Shown here: positions 45,045 through 55,178 of the stretch, one piece after another
How positions within the stretch are numbered: position 1 is the first letter of the stretch
How the letters are laid out: every line of letters starts with the position of its first letter
Assembly (NCBI GenBank): GCA_002104905.1
Contig: MCFE01000077.1
Coordinates: 1-64,000 of the forward strand
Direction: 5' to 3'
DNA: 64,000 nt
DNA from: Basidiobolus meristosporus CBS 931.73
Taxonomy: Eukaryota; Basidiobolomycota; Basidiobolomycetes; Basidiobolales; Basidiobolaceae
Translations under genes and position numbers: made by a program
Notes under the pieces: generated by a model
The model's input: the letters and a program-made list of their open reading frames with translations, nothing else
What the model was told of the DNA's origin: nothing
Databases searched by the model: none

Positions 45045-45370
45045 ATTAACAACGGACAAAGGCTGTTACTGCTTTATGTATAGCCTTAGTACCATCTTCA
45101 GGGCAGGGGACTGCTTGATTCGTACCATTGATCATCATATTGTCAAGTGAAAAAGGCCGTAAACTATAGGCTAGCACCATGTAGATTTTATAAAAGCGAA
45201 AGGCTAGCATATTTCTTAGTCTGCCTTTATTTAGAGACGTGGATTTCAAAAGGGATATCGGCACAGCATGAGGAACTGAGTGGGCTACTATCAGGCGCAA
45301 ACAGGTGGGGCAGGAGGGTTGAAATTGGTGCACGTAAGGCTGCAGCACGCCCCGGGGTTGCCCAAATCAC
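45045..45370. repeat. cluster repeat unit: 3' flank of the 5-module gene
   Basis: Sequence from about 45070 (CTTCAGGGCAGGGG, CATTGATCATCATATTG, GTGAAAAAGG, CTATAGGCTAGC) recurs before the 3' ends of the 13-module gene (about 41900-42040) and of the 7-module gene (about 46945-47180). The last 150 bp are nearly identical to 47050-47215. Confidence 0.7.
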
Positions 45371-45806
45371 AAGGACCACCGCTCGGTGTACACGGTGCTT
45401 GACATGTACCAGATACACAAGTGTTACCACCACAACAACCGATGTTGGAAGGGCCGCCACAGGAGCCACCAGCTGGTGCGCACGGCACTTGGCATGTACC
45501 AGATACACATTCGTTGCCATCACAGCACTTACTATTGGAGGGACCACCACAGGAGCCACCGGTTGGTGTGCATGGCACCTGACATATACCAGACACACAT
45601 GTGTTGTCTTCACAGCACTTGCGTTTGGAGCTACAAGATTGGCCTAGAGGAGAGCATGCTGATCGGCATTTGCCATACATACATGAACTGCCCTCGCAGC
45701 ACTTGTGTCTAGAGTTACAAGAATGACCGAGGGAAGAGCATATTTCCAAAGCGCTGACAGTCCAAAGACATACGGCCACTATCGCAACAAGGGAATAAAT
45801 CTTCAT
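45291..45806 (-). CDS. secreted 5-module knottin-like cysteine-rich protein
   Basis: 171 aa, single exon. Signal peptide MKIYSLVAIVAVCLWTVSA. Five modules: two 28-residue basic ones (CSSLGHSCNSRHKCC and CSPLGQSCSSKRKCC), two Gly/Ser ones (CTPTGGSCGGPSNSKCC, CAPAGGSCGGPSNIGCC) and the terminal CTPSGGPCDLGNPGACC ending TNFNPPAPPVCA. Every module keeps six cysteines. Same module order as the 13- and 7-module genes: basic type, then Gly/Ser type, then terminal type. TATA box about 90 bp upstream and the shared upstream block are present, so it is likely expressed. Function unknown; defence, adhesion or host interaction are all possible. Confidence 0.86.
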   Translation of the reverse strand: MKIYSLVAIVAVCLWTVSALEICSSLGHSCNSRHKCCEGSSCMYGKCRSACSPLGQSCSSKRKCCEDNTCVSGICQVPCTPTGGSCGGPSNSKCCDGNECVSGTCQVPCAPAGGSCGGPSNIGCCGGNTCVSGTCQAPCTPSGGPCDLGNPGACCSLTCTNFNPPAPPVCA

Positions 45807-45891
45807 ACTATCGACTTATTTGTGAAGGAATAAGGAGCTAGACGATGGAAATGAAGAGGACTCTATGTATTGAAGTGGAGAGTTTCGGCGA

Positions 45892-45901
45892 CTCATTTAT
45901 A
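45892..45901 (-). promoter_or_regulatory. TATA box of the 5-module gene
   Basis: CACTATAAAT on the minus strand about 90 bp upstream of the start codon, in the same position as in the 7-module gene. Confidence 0.6.
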
Positions 45902-46002
45902 GTGACTATCGGGAGGTTTTTCATGCAAGTGGAATATACGATCATTTTCTTGCTGCTGTGCAGGTGCAAAGATTCAAGGGTGACAGTATTGTCATTGTAC
46001 AG

Positions 46003-46049
46003 CCTCTTTTGATCCAACCCTTTTTTGCCTACTAATGACTCAGGAGACC
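46003..46049 (-). promoter_or_regulatory. shared upstream block, copy C
   Basis: On the minus strand: GTCATTAGTAGGCAAAA and then GGTTGGATCAAAAGAGG, about 110 bp above the TATA box. Near-identical core to copies A and D. Confidence 0.65.
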
Positions 46050-47091
46050 AAACTAATTTTGCTTTGGTGCTATCCCACAATCTTTCATGCATTGCTCCCC
46101 AGGTTTTCGGTAACATGGTGTAAGCTAGATTCAGGGGAGGGTTTTTCGATAATAAAGATATGTTACTAGTATTGTTCTGGGAGTGAAATGTCCGCATACT
46201 CTCCCTGATTGTTACCCACGTATTATGGTTTCGTACCTTCGCGGGATTGTTGCTATGCCAAATGCTGTCCTTAACATTGTTGTAGACGCTCATTGATCCT
46301 ACGCTGTGGGATACCCCCAAAGACCATGGTGACCAGCAATATTTTTTTCTGAAGCATATTGATTCGTTAAGTATACAGGCCCTCATATATTCTTTTTCTC
46401 TGTAAAATTCCAACTTGATCAACCCTATAATATTCACAAAAGTGTTAAGCCTAGCCATCATCTATTCGAAGAGTCTTCAGCAAAGTAGAATTTGTGCTGG
46501 TTTTTTAACGGAGCATTATGAAGCATATTGCAAAGAGATGAACACTACCAGAAAATCCAAGAATAATCAGATTCTGAAGCTTTCAATAGAGTATACTAGG
46601 TGCTACACAATCCGAAAAAAATCCCTAAATTTTGAGGAGACTCAAGAGCAGGAGCAGCGATGACCAAGCGTGATAGGACTGCTGCAGGTTAGCTTTCGGA
46701 TGAAGATCAATTACCAAGCATACGGCCAATGCAAAGTGGTTCAGAGGTGCTAATACCAAGCCCAGAGCTCTGGTGCAGTTAGTCAAGAACTCAGGTTTGA
46801 GGAGCTGTAATTAGCTTATTTTGATAGCTCCAGTCGTACAGGCATGAGATCCAGGCACTATCCAGTTGACCAAGCATCATACACCTCTCCACATACCTTA
46901 ACTTAAGTATCTTCAATAAAAGATGCGGATTTCACCCTTAGTCAATTAAAAAAGGTCATAAACAATAGGCCAGAGGTGCACAGGTTCTATGAAAAGGAAA
47001 GGCTAGCATGTTTCTTAGTCTGTCTTTATTTAAAGACATATGGATTCCAAAAGGGATATCGGCACAGCATGAGGAACTGAGTGGGCTACTA
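46050..47091. other. spacer between the 5- and 7-module genes
   Basis: AT-rich; no convincing gene. A 207-codon minus-strand frame (45838-46461) overlaps the promoter elements and is rejected. The right end (from about 46945) is the repeated 3' flank. Confidence 0.5.
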
Positions 47092-47775
47092 TCAGGCGCA
47101 AACAGGTGGGGCAGGAGGGTTGAAATTGGTGCACGTAAGGCTACAGCACGCCCCGGGGTTGCCCAAATCACAAGGACCACCGCTCGGTGTACACGGTGCT
47201 TGACATGTACCAGATACACATGTGTTACCACCACAACAACCGATGTTGGAAGGGCCACCACAGGAACCACCGACTGGTGCGCATGGCGGTTGGCATTTTC
47301 CTGACGCACATGTATTTCCATCACAGCACTTTTGTTTGGAGCTACAGGTCTGACCAAGAGGAGAGCATGATGGTTGGCACTCACCATACACACATGAGCT
47401 GCCGGCACAACACTTGTGCTTGGAGCTACAAAACTGGCCGAGAGGAGAGCATGCTGGCTGGCACTTGCCATACACACATGAGCTACCGTCACAGCACTTG
47501 TGCTTAGAGCTACAAGACTGACCGAGAGGAGAGCATGGCGGCTGACATCTACCAGAAACACACCGATTTCCATCACAGCACTTGTTCTTTGAGTCACAAA
47601 AACGACCGAGCGCAGAGCATACCGGCTGGCATTTACCATAATTGCACAAGTTTCCATCACAGCACCTGTCTCTGGAGCTACAAGAATGACCAAGTGCAGA
47701 GCACGCTTGCTGGTATCTTCCAGACACAGTCCAAAAGCATACCGTCATTACTACAACAAGGAGGCAGAGCTTCAT
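47092..47775 (-). CDS. secreted 7-module knottin-like cysteine-rich protein
   Basis: 227 aa, single exon, signal peptide MKLCLLVVVMTVCFWTVSG. Seven modules: five of the 28-residue basic type (CSALGHSCSSRDRCC, CSPLGQSCSSKHKCC and relatives), one Gly/Ser type (CAPVGGSCGGPSNIGCC) and the terminal type ending TNFNPPAPPVCA. All cysteines are in place. The last two modules and 3' flank are almost identical to those of the 5-module gene, while the signal peptide and first modules differ clearly, pointing to recent conversion or unequal exchange at the 3' end. TATA box and shared upstream block are present. Confidence 0.87.
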   Translation of the reverse strand: MKLCLLVVVMTVCFWTVSGRYQQACSALGHSCSSRDRCCDGNLCNYGKCQPVCSALGRFCDSKNKCCDGNRCVSGRCQPPCSPLGQSCSSKHKCCDGSSCVYGKCQPACSPLGQFCSSKHKCCAGSSCVYGECQPSCSPLGQTCSSKQKCCDGNTCASGKCQPPCAPVGGSCGGPSNIGCCGGNTCVSGTCQAPCTPSGGPCDLGNPGACCSLTCTNFNPPAPPVCA

Positions 47776-47855
47776 ACTGCTGACTTGATTTGAAACTAGA
47801 GGTTGAAAGTGTGGAAGATTTGTATGCGATGGATTGAAGAGGTTGTGAGTTCGTG

Positions 47856-47866
47856 CATCTCTTTTA
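47856..47866 (-). promoter_or_regulatory. TATA box of the 7-module gene
   Basis: ACTATAAAAGA on the minus strand about 85 bp upstream of the start codon. Confidence 0.65.
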
Positions 47867-47958
47867 TAGTAAATTAAGAGATCTCTTATGCAGGCCGGGG
47901 GGGGGAAGAGTGTGCAACCATATTTTAGCCAACGTGCAACAGGTAAGAATGAGCAACC

Positions 47959-48005
47959 GCTTTTGATCTAGCCAAGTTTGCCTACTAATGACCGGATTAG
48001 AGACC
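47959..48005 (-). promoter_or_regulatory. shared upstream block, copy D
   Basis: On the minus strand: GGTCATTAGTAGGC then TTGGCTAGATCAAAAGC, about 100 bp above the TATA box. Flanked upstream by a further similarity to copy A (GGATCTCGATT versus GAATCTCGATT). A G9 tract lies between block and TATA (about 47897). Confidence 0.65.
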
Positions 48006-48009
48006 ATTT

Positions 48010-49075
48010 GGGTTTTGGATCTCGATTAATCTTTTGGTTGTGGCGAAGATTCCAATGGCAGTATCCTCCGAGACATATGCAGTCTAATTTGATGTAGGTG
48101 GAATTGAGGAAACTTAATGCGAATGATATCTTGGGGTTATTGGTTTGTGAATGCTACGTAGACTGGCGCCATATTATGTATGATTGCTATTGGCGAAACT
48201 GCATTTGTTGTCTCAAACCTCACATGGTGGCCGCCAGGACAAATACTGTCCTGTGAGTAATTCAGGTGATGCAGCAGTCATCCTTGAAAATTTCGCCCTA
48301 TAGGCTAGCCGAAAGAAGTTGGAACGACTGTTACCATCAGAAACCAATGAAACTGTATTTCTAGGGCTATCGGTGTGTTCATTTACTGACTGTTATATGC
48401 CACCCAGGTTTCACAGCGCCTGGCTTAAAACATGCTACAACACATTGCTATCTAGCATGATATATGCATAGGCCTAAAGTGATTGAACGGAATACCTTTA
48501 TTCAACCTAATTTGTGATAGTGTCGCAGGCTAACCATACATATACTTGCAAAGATGTGATCGACATCACATTCACACCGAAGAGCTCAGTGATCAGTACA
48601 TAAGGCAGTACTCTATTTAATACCTCATTGTCGGATCTCACATGATATCCTGCTGGTATTCAGCTGGTGTTTTCCCTTATTCTGTTAGTTGCAAATACTT
48701 GTAGGAGTAGTGAATAGCTGATTACCAATTTCGGTAGGTGGGTCATTACCCTTACTACCTCCTTGACAATGCGTCTTCTTGCTAGCCAAATAGCTAAAAC
48801 CCAAGATACTAGAAGTTGTGATTTGACCAGGCTTGGACTTATGATCATTTAATGCTGTCATTCTACTGACCTTTGGTTAGTTTCCTTTTATAGGGAAATA
48901 AGAAATATCATGTTCCTCATTATAACAATGACCCCAGCTCTTTTAAGAAATCCTCCCATTTTACTTTCAAATAATGTTGTTGGCTGCTTGCTTCCTCCAG
49001 ACATCTGTCATAGCTGATAATATGTACATATTAGACTTGGTCTACTGGATAGTCCCACATAGTTGCAGGCAGTCT
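48010..49075. other. transition zone into the repeat-rich region
   Basis: No gene seen. CpG dinucleotides are still scattered to about 48780 and then become very rare. This is the approximate left border of the transposon-rich compartment. Confidence 0.5.
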
Positions 49076-49079
49076 ATAC

Positions 49080-50234
49080 ACCCTATGAAGAGTAATTGCA
49101 GTGATTCTGTCAAAAGGCTGTTACAAGATTTGAATCCCATGACTAAGAGGTAGTGATGCTATCAGGATACTGCGCAAAAACAATCAGAAAAAACTAAACC
49201 TCAGATCTCACAAAAACCTTAGTCAAAGTTTTTCATTGTAGCAGTCCCAAGGTTGCCTTTAATTGGTCACTGCCATTTCTCCCACTTTCTGATTCCTGAC
49301 ACTCAATCATCTCTTAAATTTGTTTACATTGATTGGCAATTGCCTCTTTTGACACTGCTTATTTCCTGACTCGGCTAGTGTGCTTACTTTTCATGCATTA
49401 AATTGTTTACTTATGTTGCATCTGTAGTTGTGACTCAATTGTAGACTGCACTGACCTATACAAGTTCCAACACCCAACACTAACATTAGGCCCAACCACA
49501 CACTCAATCAGTAACTCCATAGGAATATACTGTTGAAGATGCACCTCTGCCATAACATCCTTTGCCCAAGACTTTGATGGGAGCCCTGTGGCAATATGTC
49601 ATTATTAGTTCACTGGTTCTTCTACATCCTGGTCTTCAGCCAGCACTGCAAGGCTTAGCAGTTCATTGGCAAGTCTAGGTTAACAGCACTAATTGGTCAG
49701 AACTGCAGCTTTTTCCTCATGCTTCTCTGTTTCTGGCTTGGGTAGGCTTTTTCTCCTATACCTATACCTTTATCATTGCCAGGTCTTTCATTGCTACATT
49801 GACTGATTGATTCTTGTATAGTGCTCTGTTTTCTCCTTGATAAATGCTGCACTGGTGCATCTGTTTGGTCTGCTTGTTGCTTACCAGCATTCTTCTAGCT
49901 ACTTGACATTTTGATGCCACATGCTATGAGATTTCAGCCATGCTTGTGACAGGTTCCTGAGGAAGCTGCTGATTTTTATTGCTGCCAGGTCCTTTACCAC
50001 TGTTTTGACTGAGTGCTTCTGGAATTGTACTTGCTTTTTTCTTTGTTAAGTGCTGCACTGGGGGATCTGTTTCTGCCTACTTGTTTCTTGCTGGCACTCC
50101 TCTGGCTACTTGATGTTTCTCTACCACTTAATTGGAGCTTTCAGCACTGCTTGTAATGGGCTCTTGAGAAAGCTGCTGGTCTTTAGCTGAGAAACCCTTG
50201 TTCCTCTACCTTTGATAGTTTCTACTATTGTTGA
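49080..50234. mobile_element. decayed Plavaka-like element, accessory part (copy 1)
   Basis: Starts at CCCTATGAAG and is collinear with 61533-62960 on the same strand: shared blocks include GTCAAAAGGC, ATGACTAAGAGGTA, CACTTTCTGAT and TGGGCTCTT. Minus-strand remnants read LANELLSLAVLAEDQDV, matching the tandem LDLAVL-D-D-WE repeats of the copy at 61.9-62.4 kb. Stops and frameshifts throughout. No intact gene. Confidence 0.6.
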
Positions 50235-50527
50235 GTTATTTACTGATAAGCATTCTGTCCTGACCAGGCTTCTTGTTGGAATTTACTTGGAACATCTTCA
50301 CCAAATTATCAGGTACTCAGATTATGATCTTTCTCAAAGTTGTCCAAAGCCCTCCAAGCTTTGCACACATATTCTTGAGACCTTCCTTAACAGACTCTGC
50401 ATATTTGTTTGCCCTACTTTATCAAAAGTATTAATATCATACCTTTGATCAATAAATCTACAATCAAATAAAATGTAAATCCTCTAGTTCTCCTCATCAC
50501 TTCCAATACTCCTTAGAATATTGCAAC
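50235..50527 (-). mobile_element. LTR fragment (copy 1, minus orientation)
   Basis: Reverse complement matches the solo LTR at 58498-58846 in order: CTCAAAGTTGTCCAAA, GCTTTGCACACATATTCTTG, CCTTCCTTAAC, GATCAATAAATC, ATCACTTCCAATA, ending GCAACA. About the first 60 bp of the plus-strand right end are missing or unrecognisable. The foldback element follows directly. Confidence 0.7.
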
Positions 50528-50544
50528 AACCAACACTGGTGGTG

Positions 50545-51305
50545 GTAATGATATAATAGACTTGTTCCATTGGATAGTGCCACATTGAGTCATGAGTGCC
50601 AAATGATGCCATAGTGTGCCAGGGAGGCCAAATGAGCCTATATGTAGCCACAGAGTGTGAAACAGAGCTCTGCATTTTGATGCAAAGCTGCCCCTGTGTT
50701 TCACTCATTGTGTTGGAGATAATCCATTTTTTGACCTTTTTTTTTAGGTCAATGTTGTGCAGGATGTGTAAGAGCATAGAAGAACTGAAGACATGCATCA
50801 TGTACTCAATACCCATGACACTCTGAATCTAGCTCCTGTGGCTTGTAGCATGTCACAAAAATGTATGGCACTATCTTGGTCCACTGGTACTATCTGGTAC
50901 TATAATTGCTTTGTATGAATCTTACTTTAGGGCAAATAATTACAATATAGTGCCAGATAGTACCAGTGGACCAAGATAGCGCCATGCATTTTTGTGACAT
51001 GCTACAAGCCACAGGAGCTAGATTCTGAGTGCCATGGGTATTGCATAACTGATGCATGTCTTCAGTTCTTCTGTGCTCTTACACATTCTGCACAACATTG
51101 ATCCCCAAAAAAACATCAAAAAAATGGATTGTCTCCTACATCATAGGTAAAACACCGGGGCTGCTTTGCATGAAGATGCAGAGCTCTGTTTCACACTCTG
51201 TGGCCAAGTATAGGTTCATTTGGCCTCTCTGGCACACTATGGCATCATTTGGCTCTCATGGCTCAATGTGGCACTATCCAACAGAGCAAGTCTAATAGTT
51301 GTTGG
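50545..51305. mobile_element. foldback (palindromic) element
   Basis: Two arms of about 360 bp face each other across a loop of about 35 bp (near 50909-50942). Outer ends: AATAGACTTGTTCCATTGG on the left against CCAACAGAGCAAGTCTAATA on the right. Inner parts: GGTCCACTGGTACTATCTGG against CCAGATAGTACCAGTGGACC, and CAGAGTGTGAAACAGAGCTC against GAGCTCTGTTTCACACTCTG. The arms are diverged, so it is not a cloning palindrome. No coding capacity; a nonautonomous foldback or MITE-like element. Confidence 0.8.
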
Positions 51306-51309
51306 CCAT

Positions 51310-52530
51310 TCTTGCATTGGAGGTACTGCATTTGCTACATTCTCATCTGAATGAGCATTGTGGTCAGCTTGCAGCTCCACAGAGACTCTCAGTTACTTAA
51401 TTGGCCAAGTGTCCAGAGGGGTCCACATTACTATATTCAGTGAGAACACTGTCAACATGGCCTTCTTGGATGTAGTCCTACTAGTTGCACTCAGTGTCAT
51501 ATTACTCTCTGGCTGCTGTCTGCAGCAAGGTTTGGTTGGAAACCAGGCAGCTTTGGGTTGTTTTTTGGTGGCACATATATAGAAGCAGGTCAAACCAAAG
51601 GGGAAGTGGTGATGCATATATGCATGGATGTAAAAACACAGCTTTGTCTATAATGCTTACTATTGTTGGACACCATTGAATCCTACACTCATATAGGTAT
51701 AGATCTCTCAAATACAAGACTATCCCAAGCTTGCATTGATATTCACAAATATGTGATGTAAGAGTGTTATGTTGCTGAATATCCAGCTTACCAACAGCTT
51801 GATACATCTATCTAAGCACCTAACCACACTGATCACCTTGCTCAGACAAGATCAAGTGAGTTTGTGATGTCTTTTGGCTGCCTGCAGCCTTCTAAGCATG
51901 GCCCATACAGTAGCAGCTCTAAAGAAGAAGGCTCACTAATGCATTGAGAGCTTATCTCCCCACATAAGTGTACCAACCTTGAGACCATTCAAGTCCTAAT
52001 ATGTGATGAGACAAAACCCATGACTGAAAATGCCAAGGATACCTAATGGAATCAAGTTACCCTAGTGATCCATTTACTGGTGAGTGACTCAATACTGTGG
52101 CTAGAGAAGTGGAGTGCTTCCACTAATATCAGTAATGGAGGCATTGAGAATTTACTGTTACATCTTGCTAACATCATTTCAGGATGCAATGTACCATGCA
52201 TATGTTAGGTATAGACACAAGGCAGGAAGAGTAGAGCTATGCAGGGCAGGACTAGGAAAAGACATGTGTATTGATCAACAAAGTAAAGCTGTTTATTCAA
52301 GGCCTGTGTTTATCAGACTGAGGGATGCACAATGGGAGTTTGGACTATATCTGCCTTTTGGAAATATGGTTACCAAAAGATGTTTGATGTCCAGTGGGGA
52401 TTGTGTTTCAAGCCCATATAATAGTGAGCCTGCTATCACATTTCTTCCCACTTACCATATGATTGGTGACAGACTCAGGTTGATGAGTGTTAGTGACTGG
52501 CAGTACTTAATGCCTGATTATTACTGAGTG
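51310..52530. mobile_element. Plavaka-like element fragment (copy 1, promoter and transposase start)
   Basis: Collinear with 55500-56580. The left part is the degenerate start of the minus-strand accessory ORF (GGTACTGCATTTGCTACATT shared exactly). The right part (51895-52200) matches the transposase N-terminal region in nucleotide order: GCTAGAGAAGTGG and ACTAATATCAGTAATGG. A stop-riddled copy; beyond about 52200 the similarity fades. Confidence 0.65.
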
Positions 52531-52930
52531 TGACACTTTATTGCTTGAAAATATCTGTTTGACTGCATCAAATCTTTATGTATGGTATTACTAGAGCATA
52601 TATGGAATATGAAACACATTTTCTTCTGTGGAGGTATCTTTTTACTAATTAAAGATATTGTAAAGAAGCAATGTGCACTCTATTTATATCACACAAGTAC
52701 TGACACATCCCAGTTTCAGAATGCTCTTCAAGAGATATAGTGCCTACTGCATTATTTGCTCTTTATTTGTATTGTGTAGGTGGTAAGTTGCAAACCAGAA
52801 TGACTTTTACAAAAAGCAACGCTAAATTCTGAAGCCCCCATCACTGATAAAGGTGGAACAGCTTCACTTCTCTAGCTGGTACACCATATCAAGGACCAAC
52901 CCATGGATTACTATGCCCACTTGGCTCTAT

Positions 52931-53956
52931 CCCTATGAAAGATAATTTGGTCCCACAGACAGATTCAGTCTGGATCAGCTGTCAGGATCCTCTTCAGAGA
53001 CAATCATAATGCCAGCAACTTGAAATTAGTGACCCTCTTGATGATCTTGTGATGGAATCACATCAGCATTTTGCTGATTTTATTGCCATATAAAGTTATA
53101 AAACTTGATGGGGTTTGATTGGTGCAGTGACAATAATTGCATGGCATTGTTGTGGTCTTGATGCTATTTACAACTATCTTCAATGGATCTAACCAGCCAG
53201 GACATCCAATTGCCCTATATGGCAAAAAACTAGATGGTATATTAACAGCCACAAAGCAAGACTCTGATGACATAATTGCAGTGGTATAGCAGCCTAGAGC
53301 TAGTTTGGTATAATGCTACCATACCAATTTACCAAATGGTATTTCCTTTTTCTACCTCCCCTTATGCAATTCATATATTTCACTGTAGAATCACCCCTCT
53401 TTATTAGCTTACCCACTACTATCTTGGGTATTCCACATATAGTTCCCTATGAAAAATAATTGGGCCCCACAGGTGGATTTAATTTGGATCAGCTGTCAGG
53501 ATGCTGTTCAGAGACCATCATAATACCAGCAGCTTGGAATTAGTGACCCTCCTAACAATCTTATAATGGGATCATGATGGTGTTTTGCTAATTTACAACC
53601 AAATAAAGGGATAAAACTTGACAATATTTTATTGGTGCTGTAACAATCTTTGCATGGTATTGTTGCAGTCTTATAGTGCTCTACAACTATATTCAGTGGA
53701 TCCAGTCAGCCAGGACATCCAGTTGCCTTATATGGCAAGAAACCTGCTGGTATTTCAACAGCCTCACAGCAAGACTCTGATGGCATTATATTGGCAGTGT
53801 GACAGCCCACTGCTGTTTCTGTAGAATGCAACCATACCAACTTACCAAATGGTATTTCCTTTTCTACCTCCCCTTGTGCAACTCATATATTCCATTGTAG
53901 AATCACCCCTCTCTATTTACCTACCCACTACTAACTTATGTATTCCACATATAGTT
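52931..53956. repeat. 514-bp tandem direct duplication
   Basis: Unit 1 is 52931-53444 and unit 2 is 53445-53956, both starting CCCTATGAAA and ending TTCCACATATAGTT. They share TTTGGATCAGCTGTCAGGAT or near-identical blocks, AGCAAGACTCTGATG and TACCAAATGGTATTTCC, with point differences throughout. A third, inverted copy lies at about 58985-59498. The unit contains no open frame of note; it looks like the subterminal region of the transposon. Confidence 0.8.
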
Positions 53957-55165
53957 TGAATCAAAAAAAAACTATGGCCTCCTGCTTACTAACCTCTACA
54001 AACACGCACACCTGCTGCAATTGACATACTTCTATCACTTCAACTTTACAGCTTTATAGTGTGATACTTACAAAGTTGCCAGTTACCTTGTACTGCTGGT
54101 AACATATACATTTTGCAAACATATGCTTGGTTGCTGCTGCTTCTGCTATGAATACCTCCTGAACATCTGCAAAGAACTTCCTGGTATTGAGCCAATATAT
54201 TCCTCCTCCCTGCTGGATTCTAGTCCCCCTTATGGATGTGCTCTGGCTTTTGTTTGTGTGAACCCCATATTAAATGGTGTAGAAGTTGGCTTATGAGTAT
54301 GAGAAATACAGCATATATTGGTAGAGTGTTCCTTATAGAAATTAGTTGCTTGTTGCACCCAACCCAACTTTGCATTACCTAACTAATTACCCATGCATTG
54401 GGGCTGCTTAGCTTCCTAATGCCATAGGCATAGGTGTCTCCAGGTTCACATTTGTCCTCAGTATTTCCCAACTTTTCCTAGCTGTCCTCCATGTGCCAAC
54501 TCATCACATCCATGATGGACTTGAAGGAAATATTCTTGATGAGATAGGGATATGGTAGTACCTGCAACTTGACTTGTCTTCCTATCTCCCCACACATTGC
54601 TCCAAAAGAAACTGCCAAAAGGTGAGGTAAGGTCCAATATTCTCCACACACCATGCAAGATGGAGTAGAGAATGGATACAGTAGCAGCAGAGATCTACAT
54701 GTTCAGCTTTATGCTTGTAGTATAGCCGCTCAAATCTCATCACAAACTCCTCACACAGCAGCTGTAGATGCGTCAAGTTGGCATTGGTGATCCACTTCTG
54801 AATAAATAATCCTACAATGTCCATATATGACTCCCAATGCTTCCAATGTCCTCTTGGGAGGAATGGCTTCAAAACACCACTTGAATAAATACATATCCAG
54901 CTCATCCAGTCCTTGCATTTGTATTCTGTATATGCATATGAATATTAATTGGATCCCATGCGAGGTACTTAAGGTAGCGGATACTCTGTAATATCTTGCC
55001 AATTCTTTCAAATTTCTCCGGTATCTCAAAAGACTCATTTAGCTTTAAATGCCCCATATACAACTTGGTCATCAGTATAGGGATATTGTTGAAAAGAAAA
55101 TGCATTGCTCCCAGTGGAAAGCTTTTGCTCCAACAAATACCTTCTATCTTAAGTCTATCTGAGGC
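53445..55165. repeat. left arm of a kilobase inverted repeat
   Basis: Reverse complement aligns with 57430-59498 over its whole length, including CTTGACTTGTCTTCCTATCT against its complement near 58010, and the block around 54095 against 58490 and 58850. The arm is shorter than the right one mainly because the right arm holds the solo LTR. Confidence 0.75.
54440..55165 (-). pseudogene. transposase C-terminal fragment (Plavaka/TNP2-like)
   Basis: Minus-strand frames read, with breaks, LYMGHLKLNESFEIPEKFER, SSGVLKPFLPRGHWKHWESY, MDIVGLFIQKWITNANLTHL, EEFVMRFERLYYKHKAEHVD and LHLAWCVENIGPYLTFWQF. These match the C-terminal half of the plus-strand transposase remnant at 57.5-58.2 kb and the general Plavaka/TNP2 transposase pattern. 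Several frame breaks make it nonfunctional. Confidence 0.7.
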
Positions 55166-55178
55166 TTATCTTTGGGCA

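Noticed and set aside
45838-46461. 207-codon minus-strand frame upstream of the 5-module gene
   Set aside because: It overlaps the TATA box and shared upstream block, is unlike the matching regions of the sister genes, and shows no domain.
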